Of a stretch of DNA of 64,000 bases, positions 12,085 to 23,354 are shown one piece after another. Under the pieces are notes generated by a model, which made no database searches, had not been told where the DNA came from, and was given only the letters and a program-made list of their open reading frames with translations. Position 1 is the first letter of the stretch, and each line of letters opens with the position of its first letter. The position numbers and the translations under genes are program-made. Origin of the DNA: Diospyros lotus (Eukaryota > Streptophyta > Magnoliopsida > Ericales > Ebenaceae). The DNA lies in the NCBI RefSeq assembly GCF_014633365.1, contig NC_068352.1, positions 30,785,310 to 30,849,309 on the forward strand. The letters are read 5' to 3'.

Positions 12085-13821
12085 TTGCAGAAAGTAAAAA
12101 CTGGGGAAGGGAAGTGGTGGATTTGATCCGCTGCCGCGGCACCACTGGGTGGTGCTGGCAGGCTGGTCGGTGCCACCGATCGACGTCGCTAGAAGTAGAG
12201 GCGCCGCTGGGCGGCGCCAGTTGCAGTGATCGACGTCATCAGCAGCGCCCACGGGCAACTGTTGCTGCTGGCGACAGTGGCAGCGGGAGAGGGGTGGCAG
12301 CTAGGCGGCCACCAAAAGGGAAGCCACCGCCTGGGGAGGTGGTGTGCGGGTGCACAGCGCGGGCATAGCCCGCGGCCGCCTAAGGCGGCATGCGCCAGCA
12401 CAATGCGGGCTGGGCCCGCTTCCCCTTTGCTGGGCCGCGGGCCTGGCCTGAGCAGGCGGCCTTGGCCGCGTTCGTGAGCCGGGCCCTTGGCCCAGCCACG
12501 CGCCTCGGGCACGCGGCCGCGCGCGCGCAAGACGCGCGTTGCAACGCGCGTGTGACCTATCTCCCTCATTCCAATTTTTTTTATTTTGATTTATTTTAAA
12601 TATTTTTAGCAAATTAGAAAAAAAAATTACTTTTTAAAGCACTTAAGGTATAAATGTTATACACATGTCCGACAATCATATAAATTTTATAATATGCTTT
12701 TAATTGTTAAATAGCTTGCTGTGAATGCCTTGTCACATATCAATATTGGTCATGGACTTAGGACACTACATAAATTATGTATATGTTGTGTGGATGTATG
12801 GATTGTTTTATTTGATGGCCTGCGTGCCGAGATTTGCCGGTTTTGGATAACGGTTGTAAAATTAATTGTTTAATTTTATTTTTACTTTTATTTTATTGTA
12901 AAAATAGTTTATAGTAAATGTAAAAGCGAGGATTCAATCGATGGAGGCACGACGTGGAATAAAGTCATCAAAGGTGAAACAATTGAAGAAACGAAGACCC
13001 TATGTAAACGGGTTATACTTGTAATAGTTATAAGCAGTTTTCTTTGTATGCACCCACGTATGCAACACACGTTTCCAATGGCTGGAATCGTGCCTAGAAT
13101 GCATGTTTGAGTCCATGACCATATCGACTACTTTATGCAATGTTTATTTTACATAGTTGATGTATGATGATTAAAACGTTGCATGTGTAAAGTGAAACCT
13201 AAAAATTAGATCGAAAATCTCCCATATTTATAAAATTAAATTGTAACCGGTTAGACCTTAAGAGTTAAGACAATTTAATCGGGGCTCTCCATCACGGTAG
13301 AGATTAACACATTTTGATTCGTGTGTTGACCGGCTATGGATACATAGGGGTTGCGCATTGGTTAAAATGTTTTTAATTTCTATTTATCATTTGATGAGAT
13401 GAGGATGCACAAATATTGAGACCCAAGAACCTATTATGTGAGGGGATTGATATTCAACTGTGCAGACTTGTCAGCGTGATGGTATAATTTAACCATGTTC
13501 AATTGCCAAGAATCTATTATGTGAGGTACATTGGACTGGGAGCTAAAATAATATTTGGGTCGTACATGAGATGTATTAGACAAGAGTTGTCCACTTATTG
13601 AATTTGTTATTCCAAGAATCTATTATGTGAGGAATAATAAGTTTGATAAGAATCCAAATACCCATTGGAATTCATGCCAACGTGAATTCGCATTTTCCTT
13701 TATTGGGAGTAAGGAATTTGAAAAACTTAGTGGGAGGCACTGTTTGATTTAAAGACCAAAATCAAATAGTTAAGGAAAACAAGATATCTAATAATCTATT
13801 TATTTTCTGCAGATACATCAA
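11853..13821 (+). other. long untranslated leader of element I with a GC-rich island
   Basis: About 2 kb between PBS and gag. It contains a (TA)n/(TGTA)n microsatellite at about 12028-12083, then a sharply GC-rich block at about 12110-12560 (runs such as GGCGCCGCTGGGCGGCGCC, CGCGCGCGC), then AT-rich DNA with four spaced copies of an AATCTATTATGTGAGG-like phrase between 13430 and 13640. Open frames in the GC block exist on both strands but share no motif with known proteins, so I do not call a gene. Leaders of this length are usual where packaging and translation signals lie, but 2 kb is long. Confidence 0.7.
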
Positions 13822-16800
13822 ATGGCTTCATTGCACCCACTTACAAGGAATCTTGACAAGCACCAATTAACTGGACCAAATTTCAATGATTAGCTCTTAA
13901 ACTTGAAACTGATTTTGAACTTGGAAAAAATTACTTATGTATTGGATGCTCCTGTACCCGTGCCTACTAATGATGATGGAGGGGAAAGTGTTCCTCAAAA
14001 CATTACTCAAGAGGAGCAAGATACTCTTACCAAGTGGCGAGATGATGATCTCACTGCTAGGAGTTATATGCTTGTTTCAATGAGTAGTGAATTACAGCAT
14101 CAACATGCGAATATGCCTGATGCGTACTCTATCATCACACGCCTACAAGAGTTGTATGGTGAACAAAGTCGGAATGCTAGATATGATATATTTAAGGCAC
14201 TATTTAGGGCAAAGATGTCTCCGGGAGGATTAGTGGGAGAACACGTTCTCAAAATGATCTCCTTGTTAGAGAAGTTGAAGGGTTTGGGGGATGAGTTGAA
14301 TCCTCACCTCCAAATTGATTTGATCCTTCAATATTTGCCAGATTCGTATGGAAATTTCATATCGAATTTCTATATGAATAAAATAGAGTGTACTTCGGCT
14401 GAGTTAATGAACATGCTTATTACGGCACAAAGCAATATGAAATCGGGTACTGTGATGGTTGTTACCTCTTCCAGTAAGACTAGAAAGGGGAAAGGCAAGA
14501 AAAAGGCCACGCAAGTACCACAGGGGGCCAAGACAATAAGTAAGAAGAAGGGCAAACCTGTTGCCAAAGGAAAGTGTTTCCACTGTGGTAAGGACGGGCA
14601 CTGAAAGAGGAACTGCAAAGATTATCTCAGTTCCTTGAAGAAGGAAGCGGAAGGTATGATGATAGTTCATGAGTATTTTTCCATTGCTCATTGTTCTACT
14701 TTATGGATTCTAGATTCTGGAGCGACAACTCATGTTTGTGCTTCTATACAGAATCTGGAGCAAAGTAGAAGGCTCGCAAAAGATGAGATCGTGCTGAAGG
14801 CGGCAAACGGGGCAAGAGTTGCAACCACGACTATTGGCACTGTTACTTTATCTTTATTGGATGGACATAGTTTAGTTTTAAACAATTGTTTATGTGTACC
14901 TGGAGCTTTTAAGAACATTATTTCTATTTTTGCTTTAGTGAAAGAGAATTATGAATTTTCTTTTAAAAATAATGTTTGTGAGATTTATTTTAGAAATAAA
15001 TTGATTGCTTATGGTAATTTTGTCAATGGTCTTTACATTTTGAATGTAACTGTTGATGATGATAAACATCTGCGTGTATTGAATAATAAGAAGAGACAAA
15101 GGGATAACCCAAATCTCAAAATTTTGTGGCATCAACGATTGGGTCATATTGGGAATGAAAGAATCACTAAGTTGGAGAAAGATTGGCTTCTTGGCCCATT
15201 GGGTTCTGAACCTTATCCAACATGTGAATGTTGCATCCTAGGCAAAATGACCAAATCACCCTTTGTTGGATAAGGGGTTAGAGTTACAGAATTGTTGGGA
15301 CTTATACATTCTGATGTATGTGGGCCAATTAATGTAATGGCCCGAGGGGGTTATCAATACTTTATAACTTTTACAAATGATATGTCTAGTTATGGATATG
15401 TTTATCTCATGAGACATAAATATGAATCTTTTGAGATATTCAAAGATTTTAAAGCTGAAGTAGAAAATCAAACTGGTAAAAGGATAAAAGCCTTACGATC
15501 AGATCGTGGAGGCGAATATCTAAGTCACGAGTTTGAAGATTTTCTTAAAGTCTCGAGTATTATTTCACAACACACTCCACCAGGAATGCCTCAACTGAAC
15601 GGGGTTTCAGAAAGGAGGAATCGAACTCTATTAGATATGGTCTGAAGCATGTTAAGTTATTCTGACTTACTATTGTTCCTATGGGGTCATGCCCTTCTTA
15701 CTGCAATATACCTTCTAAATAGAGTACCTTCCAAGTCAATTCCTACAACACCACATGAGATATGATTTGGTAGGAAACCAAGTCTTAAACATGTTAAGAT
15801 TTGGGGATGTACAGCTTTTGTGAAAAAGTTTAAATTAGAAAAACTTGAGACTCGATCTTTAAAGGGTAGTTTCATAGGTTATCCTAAGGATACCTTAGGA
15901 TACGAATTCTATATTCCTGAGCTGCAACAAGTAGTTGTTAGCATAAATGTCATTTTTCTTAAAAATGAGTTTATTCAAGAAGGTGGAACAAAAAAGAAAA
16001 TAGAACTTGGTGAAGAGTTCGCCGAACCTGAATCTATCCCACAAGATGTCCAATTACCAAGTGAAGAGCCAATGTCGAGTCTTGCACCTCCTAATAGGAG
16101 GAGTGAGAGGATACCTCGGCCACCTGAGAGATATGGTTTCCTAAGTGAACAAGAGTTGTTCGTAGTAGGAGACCATGATCACTCAGATGACCCTACCACT
16201 TACTGAGAGGCGATGTTAGACATCGACTCACAAAGATGGCTAGAGGCTATGAAATCTGAAATGGATTCCATGTATTCAAACCAAGTCTGGACTCTTGTAG
16301 ATCCACCAAAAGGTATAGTACCTATTGGATGTAAATAGGTCTTCAAGAAGAAGATAGGTTTGGATGGAAAGGTAGAGACCTACAAAGCAAGACTAGTGGC
16401 AAAAGGTTATCGTCAAAGGCAAGGTGTTGATTATGAGGAAACCTTTTCTCCAGTTGTCATGCTTAAATCCATTAGGATTCTACTAGCCATTGCCGCTCAT
16501 TATGATTATGAGATTTGGCAAATGGATGTGAAGACAGCTTTTCTAAATGGTTATATAGATCAGGAAATCTATATGGAACAACCTGAAGGCTTCACACCCA
16601 AGGATCAAACAGGGAAGGTATGCAAGCTTAAGAGATCCATTTATGGTCTTAAGCAAGCATCCAGGAGTTGGAACATTCGTTTTGATAATGAAGCCAAATT
16701 GTTTGAGTTCATTCAAAACGTTGATGAGCCCTGTGTATACAAAAAGGTTAGTGGGAGCGCGATTACGTTTTTGGTCTTATATGTTGATGATATCCTACTC

Positions 16801-17765
16801 ATTGGGAATGATGTAGGATTGCTATCAAAAATAAAAACATGGTTGTCAAGTACGTTCTCCATGAAAGATTTGGGAGAAGCTACCTACATTCTCGGCATTC
16901 GGATCTATAGGGATAAAACCAAGAGATTGATAGGGCTCTCCCAAACCAAGTACATAGAAAGAGTGTTGAAGAGGTTCAACATAGAGGATTCCAAGAGAGG
17001 CCTGCTGCCCTTTAGACATGGAATCCACCTCTCTCGGGATATGTGTCCCAAAAAACAAGGAGAGAGAGATCACATGTCTAGGATTCCTTATGCTTCGGCA
17101 ATAGGAAGCCTAATGTATGCAATGTTTGTACTAGGTCTGATATCGCTCATACTGTAAGTGTTAGAAGCAGATATCAGTCTAATCCAGGTGAGCAACACTG
17201 GATTGCTGTTAAGAACATCCTTAAGTACTTGAGAATGACTAAGGATTTGATTCTTACATATGGAACGGGAGAACTTAAAGTGGAAGGTTACACAGATTCT
17301 GATTTCCAATCAGATGTTGATGATAGAAAGTCGATCTCTGGCTATGTGTTTACTTACAATGGTGGAGTATTCAGTTGGAAAAGTTCCAAACAAGATACTA
17401 CTGCCGATTCTGCTATAGAGGCCGAGTATATCGCGGCATCCGATGCTGCGAAGGAAGCCGTCTGGATCAAGAAGTTTGTGACAGAACTTGGAGTGGTTCC
17501 CGCAATAAAGTCTACCGTGCCCTTGTTTTGCGACAACAATGGGGCCATAGCGCTAGCCAAGGAACCAAGGTCTCACCAAAAGTCCAAACACATTGAGAGA
17601 CGCTTCCACCTTATTCGAGAGATTATTGGCAGAGGAGATGTCAATGTGCAGAGAGTAGATACATCAGAGAATGCAACAAATCCACTTACTAAGGCTATGA
17701 ACCAGAAGCAACTAGATTCTCATCTAGATAGATGGGGTATGAGATACCATTTAGAATGGTCTTAG
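13822..17765 (+). pseudogene. gag-pol of copia element I, broken
   Basis: Starts at ATG 13822 (MASLHPLTRNLDKHQLTGPN). Gag carries a Lys-rich segment and CCHC knuckle CFHCGKDGH (about 14575-14603) interrupted by TGA where W is expected. Protease: WILDSGATTHVCAS (about 14704-14745). GAG-pre-integrase: LWHQRLGHIGNERI and CECCILGKM. Integrase: [58 protein letters not shown] and YVDDILL (about 16770-16800). RNase H: GYTDSDFQSDVDDRKSISGY, SAIEAEYIAASDA, CDNNGAIALAKEPRSHQKSKHI. It ends MRYHLEWS at 17765. Stops lie near 13890, 14604, 15272, 15645, 15765, 16206 and 16337, and a frameshift lies between about 17130 and 17229. Frame is otherwise constant, so the decay is mostly point mutation. Confidence 0.93.
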
Positions 17766-17779
17766 GGCTAGTGGGAGAT
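17764..17779 (+). other. polypurine tract of element I
   Basis: AGGGCTAGTGGGAGAT lies directly before the 3' LTR and overlaps the end of the reading frame. Such purine-rich tracts prime plus-strand DNA synthesis in LTR elements. Confidence 0.8.
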
Positions 17780-19270
17780 TGTTAGATATAAGCCCTTAAG
17801 ACCAGTTCTAGTGACACAATAGGGCTTGATCTTGTAATTCCTTAAACCTTATTTAATGGCTAAATTGCAATATGATTTGAATTGAACATACAAATATCCT
17901 TTGGTATAATAAGAAGTGGATACCATTCTTAATTGTTAAGAATAGTCGAGACGGATAATCCACAATACTTTATACTATAAATATGTTCCTGGCCATAGAG
18001 TTCCTAACTTGGATAATTAGTAACTCGCAAAGGCTGGCACATCGTCTTCCTCCTTGTTTGGTATAAGATACTGAAAGACAAGATTAGTGGGTCTCGTACC
18101 ACTCTGTATAAGATACAGAAGGAAGACGAGTGGGTGCTCGTTATAGGAACGAGTTCACTGAATGGGACTATTAATATTGAATCACATGGGTTTTATCTCA
18201 CGGGTCAATGATTCAATATTAACTACGGATTTGCATTAGTCCTTAAACCTGAGATGACATGGAATTCTGTGTGTTAGTGGATTAGGATATCAACGATATT
18301 ATATGGTTATCCTAATCAGGGATAGTCGTATGTATCTATGTGCCTAGTTCAGTGATACACGAGGTATGTGTGCATCAGACATGGAATATATCACCTCGAG
18401 ATATACGAGGAGGATATCTTATGCGATCTAGTAGTCATTTGACGATAAATCCTTAGCCGAGGTAATATGACGACAAAATTTGAATTCCGTAGAGGTTGTG
18501 TCATATTAGTCAAGTGTGATTATTGGATTTGGTCATATGACGAGATCGAGAGATTTGACTTGCTGATCGTGATCTCATATCTCGTCGGGATATAGTATGA
18601 TAGAGGGACTGTATTGCAGGGCACCGTAGTGTAAGGTTCACATTCCCGCTTCACATTAAATTGGATAATCATGACATATTGCTAGATGACACTCATGTTT
18701 TACGAGAATTAATAATTGATTAATTCTCGTTGCCAATTTAATTGTGAACTCAGAAAGTCCCATCCAATGGAAATCGTTTTAAAAGAAAAAAGGGGTAAAT
18801 TTAGTAATTATGGAATTACTAAATTATAAGTGCAATTATTTAATAAATAAGAATAATTAAATAAGTAATATGATTATTTATTTAATTATTAATTTGGATT
18901 GGGCTTTTTGCTAGCTCCTAAAGCCCGGCCCAATAGCACTTAGGGTTTAGGTTTTCTTGTCTATAAATATAACATAAAACCCATAATCCAATCAATCAAG
19001 TCGTTGGATCAAAAACGAAAATTTTAGAGAAAATTTTCGTATCCCTTTTTCTCTCAAGTCTATTGAAGTCTTGACGGTTTCGGGTGGACTGACTCGGCAT
19101 CTCACGCGTGGGAGATATCAGGCGGGTTATCAACTACGAAATCAAATTTCGTTTCAAGGTAACTTTTCGTTTTGTGTCTTTGATTTAATCGTAAGATTTG
19201 AAAAACGTGATACCAATAAAATCAGATTTTATTTTTTCTGCTGCGTATGATCAAATCATGTTTTCTAACT
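17780..19270 (+). repeat. 3' LTR of copia element I
   Basis: 1491 bp, starts TGTTAGATATAAG and ends TTTTCTAACT, where the expected terminal A is T. About 4% different from the 5' LTR by eye, including the replacement GAGAATTAATAATTGATTAA near 18710. TATAAATA lies near 18963. Confidence 0.92.
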
Positions 19271-19864
19271 GCACAAACTTCACTAAGAGACACCTGAACC
19301 TTCCCGTGAAGTAGAGTCGTCTCAAGAAATTCAAACGCCTCGGGAAGGGATCCCAACAGCATCAAAAGCCAAATCCTTATCTTTGAACATTTCATCCAAA
19401 TTCATCAAATCAGCTACCAACTGATTAAAGGTAGTGATATGATCATTTATCGTGGTACTAGGAACATAAGTAAAGTGGAACAGTCTCTTTTTCATGTAGA
19501 GCTTATTCTGACCACTTTTCTTAAAAAATTTCTCCTCCAATGCCTTCCATAATATACCGGCAGAATTTTCCTTCAAGAATGCATACTTCTGCTCTCTAAA
19601 CAGGCATGATCGAATTATACCACACGTCAATCAATTAATAGTCTTCCAATCTTTTTCTTCAACATCTTCTGGTTTTTTTTCTTCAATGGCGATGTCTAGA
19701 CCTTACTGGAAAATAACGTCTAGAACCTCACATTGCCACATGCCGAAATGACCCGAGCCGTTAAACACCTCCACTGCAATTCTTATATTCGCCAGATTCC
19801 TCGCCCAAGTGGACAAAGAAGAAGCTCCCGATGTGGATTGTTCTGAACTCTTTTCGCCTTCCAT
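19271..19864 (-). pseudogene. gag 5' part of copia element A
   Basis: Minus-strand start at ATG 19864 (MEGEKSSEQSTSGASSLSTW). It continues NIRIAVEVFNGSGHFGMWQCEVLD, then CLFREQKYAFLKENSAGILW and KKSGQNKLYMKKRLFHFTYV with TTINDHITTFNQLVADLMN. These are hallmarks of Tnt1-type copia gag (LxxLYMxKxLxNKLYLKKQL, MxxGxSVxxHLNxFNxLVxxL). Stops near 19704 and 19630 break the N-terminal half. The frame is cut at 19271 by element I and resumes at 10337. Confidence 0.9.
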
Positions 19865-20040
19865 CTTCTATATTCAATAGTTATCAAAGCAGAACAATAC
19901 AAGAAAACCTTTTCTGATGTGGAAGATCAGACACAGCTGCAACCACAGAGCATACTAAGAAAAAACTTGGCCAAAAAAGGATCTTTTCTGATGTGGAAGA
20001 TTAGACTCAACTGCAACCACAGAGCATACTAAGAACTTTG

Positions 20041-20053
20041 GGCTCTGATACCA
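20041..20053 (-). other. primer-binding site of element A (initiator tRNA-Met)
   Basis: The minus strand reads TGGTATCAGAGCC, a perfect complement of the initiator tRNA-Met 3' end, two bases inside the right LTR. It fixes the right LTR as the 5' LTR. Confidence 0.93.
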
Positions 20054-20055
20054 AT

Positions 20056-20398
20056 TGTTGGGAAAATTGGGCAATTTTCCCCAAAATCAAAAGCACCAAA
20101 ATAATACCCTACAAAAACTATTAAATATAAAAATAAATAGAACACTAGAAAATTAACGAGGTTCGACCAATATGGCCTACGTCCTCGGACACCACCAAAT
20201 CTTCACTAATATCACAGAGAGAAAATACAAAGTGTGTAATAAGAGAATACACACACAAATGAAGGATACAAGTGCAATAAGTGCAAACTTGTTGGGATGC
20301 AGATAACAAAAGGGGAGGGGGCATTAAATAATGCCAAATGGGACCTCCCTCCCACTGCCCAACTGATGTGGGATATGGGAGGGAGCCAAAAGCCAACA
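20056..20398 (-). repeat. LTR (5') of copia element A
   Basis: 343 bp, same ends as the left LTR. Roughly 32 substitutions against it by eye, concentrated as transitions, with no length change. CAAGG follows at 20399-20403. Confidence 0.93.
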
Positions 20399-20403
20399 CA
20401 AGG

Positions 20404-21059
20404 GTCAGGCAATAGATTTGGGATTTTGATAGATCGAACCTCAATGTGTAATCTTATATCCTGAAAGGGTTGATGAAGCTACTTTGTCATCATAAATAAC
20501 ACATCTATTATTTTAATAACGAATCATGTTACTTGTACATCATTTTTGTATAGCTTATACTACATAAAGGGGTATTATGACCAAAATATCCCTTACCTCC
20601 ATACATCTTCATACGCCTTATGAGAGACTTCTTTATCATTAATACATCTTTGTGTAGTCTAAGATCCATATAAAGATATATCAATAACATTTTCTTTAAT
20701 AACAAGAGTTTTCATTGTACGTACCAAAAGTGATATGGAATATAAGAAGTCATTATATATATAGCCTTATATCTTTAATCCTGGTCTTAGCATCAGGTTG
20801 TCTTCATTAACTCAAGTAAAATTTCCTATAATTCTGGCTTTCTGTCTAGCTGTGATTGATGACTCTGCAAAATTTCCTAATGTTGAAAGCTTCCTCCAAT
20901 CTAAGGCATCGCTAATGGACCAAATTCCCAGCTGCCTCACCATTTTTTATCATTACAAAAAGATAGGTGCTTCAACCACATTTTCTAATTTAGATTGCGG
21001 GAAACTAACTTGTGACTTTTTTTTTTTTCATTTTCTCATTCAGAACACTGTTCTTTGCT
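20404..21059. other. DNA between elements A and C, with a dispersed-repeat patch
   Basis: No GLR homology detected. The part at about 20555-20700 (GGGGTATTATG, TTAATACATCTTT, TATATCAATAACATTTTC) matches about 43735-43880 in the same order and orientation, so it is a dispersed repeat. The open frame at 20798-21061 has no recognisable domain and I do not call it a gene. Confidence 0.5.
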
Positions 21060-21061
21060 AA

Positions 21062-21561
21062 GTCCATGAAGATAACACTATTTGGAACAGAGTTAGAAAG
21101 TGACATTTTAAATGTCTCCCAAAAATCCGATAGTGTACTAAGAAGTCATAGACCCTGAATCTCATCATCAAATTTAATTCCCATACCAAACAGTTGATTG
21201 AACAATCATTGAAACGCATTCAAGTGATTCGTATTTCAAATTAGTCATCATCTTGATCAAGAACAACTTATTATGATTTTCGACCTTTCGAGCATACAAT
21301 TGCTCTAGCTTCAACCACAAAGAACGAGCATAAGTCTCACTATTAACATAATTCAATACATTATCATCCATCCATTGCCTAATCAATCTACACACTTGGC
21401 GATGTAGCAAAGCCCATTCAACGTTAGATTTACCAACGGGTTTCTCTTTGGCAAACACTAGTAAATAATAATCTTTCACAGAGAAAATCCTTCATCTTAC
21501 CTTTCCATAAATGATAATTTGTACCATTCAAACTAATCATTCGATTAGTATTTGTTTTCAT
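21062..21561 (-). pseudogene. gag of copia element C, broken and truncated
   Basis: Minus strand from ATG 21561: [26 protein letters not shown], then, after a one-base shift, [52 protein letters not shown] and NKLFLIKMMTNLKY; downstream NQLFGMGIKFDDEIQGL, stop, LLSTLSDFWETFKMSLSNS. This is the common plant copia gag (UBN2) order, including the LYxxKxxxNKxFLIKxxM core. It lacks zinc knuckle and everything after. Confidence 0.88.
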
Positions 21562-21611
21562 AGTTTAACACAAGCAAACAGAAAACCTGAACCAAAGTTC
21601 TGATCCCACTT

Positions 21612-22466
21612 TGTTGGGTTCAATATACCCAATCCCTAACTTGTGAAAACCTATAAGGAAATAAAGCAACCAGTCAAGTACCAACTGCAATCACAAAAAG
21701 TAAAGGAGACAACCAATTTACATGAAAAACCCCTTCAATATGAGGAGTAAAAACCACGGGATCAAAGTTCACCCAAAATTTCACTAATATTATAAAATTT
21801 AGGTTACAAAATCTTCTTAACAATCACAAGATGCAAGAGACAAATCACAAAATCAAACTTGTCTCAAATCAATGAAATGACAAATGAGTTATAAAAGAAC
21901 AGGCCGAACCACAAGGCAGTACGAAAATGACTCGATTTCCAAGAATCCTAGCCTTTAAATCAAATCTTCACCATTCTGATCCTAGAACCACAAGTCTCGA
22001 GCGTACCCTCCAAATTTCAACTCAATCAGATCATAAAACACCGTCTGATCGTTTGTTTGATCACAACTGCATAGGTAGAAAGAGAAATCCTAGTTGAACC
22101 ACAAAATAGTACAAAAATAGGTTCGATTCCCAAGAATCCTAGCATCTAAATCAGATCTTAACTGTTTAAGCTCAATCGGAGCACAAAACATGGTCAAAAC
22201 GTCAATTTTATCACAACTGCATATCATAGATGGAAATTCGAATTTCTCCCGAAACTTTGCCCTTTTCCTTCCATTTTTCCTTCTGTTTTTCTCACCTATT
22301 ATGCACGACTTTTATAGCCTAAGAGGCACAAAAAAACCCTAATCTCATTAAGATTATTTTAGGTCCACGAGATAAAAATATTAGTGAAAAAGATTAGACC
22401 ATCCTTTTAAAAATACTCAACCATTACTGTATCGTTCTCCAACTAGGATGGAAGCCCAACCCAACA
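21612..22466 (-). repeat. 5' LTR of truncated copia C
   Basis: 855 bp between TGTTGGGTTCAATAT and AACCCAACA, an inverted terminal TGTTGGGTT. It contains an internal pair of similar segments (about 21890-22030 and 22085-22205, sharing CCACAA..CAGTACRAAAATRRYTCGATT), suggesting a duplication within the LTR. The right end is inferred from the terminal repeat and from the resumption of GLR homology. Confidence 0.75.
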
Positions 22467-23104
22467 GTTGCCATCTATGTGGATAATGAGTATGGAAGGA
22501 ATGGAATATTTGCATTAGGTTATGAGCTTGGGAAGAAAATGTTAAAAATTTCCTTTAAATTTCCGTTGCCTACTGATTTTGACACTGACAGTATAACAGG
22601 TGTGCTGAATAAGTTCAAATTGCTTGGAACCCGTGTTTATGTTGTTCATGTCAATCCAGACCCAAAATTGAGAATCTTTAACATTGCCCAAAAACTTTCG
22701 GCTAGAAATTGTGTGTGACTTGGAACGGATTGGCTTTCTGCTACACTAGATACACCCTCCCCAGTGGATCATACTTCATTGAAAATCCTTGAAGGTGTAT
22801 TTTGGTTCCATCAACATGCTCCAAAAACCACCTAGAAAAAGGCCCTTGTGTCTCGATGGAGAAAGATGAAAGATGCAGCAGGATGGGATCATGGGAAAGT
22901 AAATTCTGAATTGAATGTTTATGGATTTTATGCATATGATACAGTACGGGCAGTTGCGTATGCAATTAATAAATTTCTGAATGCGCACAACAACATAAGA
23001 TTTTCTTTGAGTGGCAAGCTACAAGATGCAAAGGGATCTAATATACAGCTTGGAAATCTCAAAGTTTTTGATGGCGGCAAACTTCTAGTCAAGATATACA
23101 GCTT
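22467..23104 (+). pseudogene. GLR pseudogene, extracellular ligand-binding (ANF receptor) segment
   Basis: One frame reads VAIYVDNEYGRNGIFALGYE, LGKKMLKISFKFPLP, DSITGVLNKFKLLGTRVYVV, FNIAQKLSARNCV, stop, LGTDWLSATLDTPSPVD, ILEGVFWFHQHAP, stop, VSRWRKMKD, NVYGFYAYDTVRAVAYAINK and LGNLKVFDGGKLLVKI. This follows plant GLR3 proteins from the second half of the amino-terminal domain (AIYVDDxYGRNGI, VLxKxxLxxxRVxVVH, TDWLSxxLDS, YGLYAYDxVWxxAxAI, IFDGGxxLL). Two in-frame stops (near 22716 and 22833) remain, one where Trp is usual. A possible donor GTAAG lies at 23105. The beginning of the domain is missing to the left of element C. Confidence 0.92.
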
Positions 23105-23354
23105 GTAAGAATTTGCGAGCAAGTTAAATATGTAAATAATTGTCTAAATCGATCAAAACCAATCACACAAAAGAAATATGCTATTTAGCGGATAAAAAGC
23201 ATACTTCTGCTAGATTATAATTGAAGTGAACATGTTAGGTCCAAAGGCTTTAACTCTGTTGCTGTCTTTTTCTTTTTCGTTAGAACTCTTTTTACTGTTA
23301 TTGGGCCGACTTTGTTATTGGTTTTTGTGCCCTCATTATAATTTAGAATATCAG

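Larger units (their letters stand above)
10343..19270 (+). mobile_element. copia element I, nested in gag of element A
   Basis: A full-length plus-strand LTR element of 8928 bp: 5' LTR 10343-11838, PBS at 11840, long leader, gag-pol 13822-17765, polypurine tract, 3' LTR 17780-19270. It lies inside the gag of element A: minus-strand gag reads ..SLSEV up to the right junction and resumes ..ALYSYELRR at the left one. The 5-bp duplication is ACACA (10338-10342) and GCACA (19271-19275), one mismatch; the last base of the 3' LTR is also changed (ends CTAACT instead of CTAACA). The LTRs differ at about 4% of sites by eye plus small indels, so I is younger than A. Confidence 0.94.
6446..20398 (-). 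mobile_element. copia element A (Tnt1/Tork-like), split by nested element I
   Basis: Both LTRs are 343 bp (6446-6788 and 20056-20398), begin TGTTGGGA and end AGCCAACA, and are flanked by a perfect 5-bp target duplication CAAGG (6441-6445 and 20399-20403). Coding is on the minus strand, so the 5' LTR is on the right. A primer-binding site for initiator tRNA-Met sits next to the right LTR. Removing element I and its 5-bp duplication leaves about 5.02 kb, the normal size for this group. The polyprotein has many stops, so A cannot transpose on its own. The LTRs differ at roughly 32 of 343 positions by eye (about 9%), older than I and B. Confidence 0.95.
21060..22466 (-). mobile_element. truncated copia element C (one LTR plus gag 5' part)
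   Basis: Minus-strand element with 5' LTR on the right (21612-22466, TGTTGGGTT...AACCCAACA, 855 bp), a PBS-like GTGGGATCAGAAC (21597-21609, minus strand) and a gag that stops abruptly at about 21062. Pol and the 3' LTR are missing, so most of the element was deleted together with the adjacent GLR sequence. GLR coding resumes immediately at 22467, so C inserted into the GLR ligand-binding exon. Confidence 0.85.

Noticed and set aside
12114..12612. Overlapping open frames in the GC-rich leader of element I, on both strands
   Set aside because: All frames are open at once because the block is GC-rich with few stops; translations are Ala/Gly/Pro/Arg-rich without any known motif, and the position is an element leader.
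20798..21061. 87-codon open frame
   Set aside because: No recognisable motif, ends in a Phe run from a poly(T) tract, no partner exon; too weak to call a gene.
22448..22466. GGATGGAAG read as the conserved GLR GWK before VAIYVD
   Set aside because: It is in frame and tempting, but the segment ends in AACCCAACA, the inverted match to the LTR start TGTTGGGTT, so I assign it to the LTR of C; the match is probably chance.
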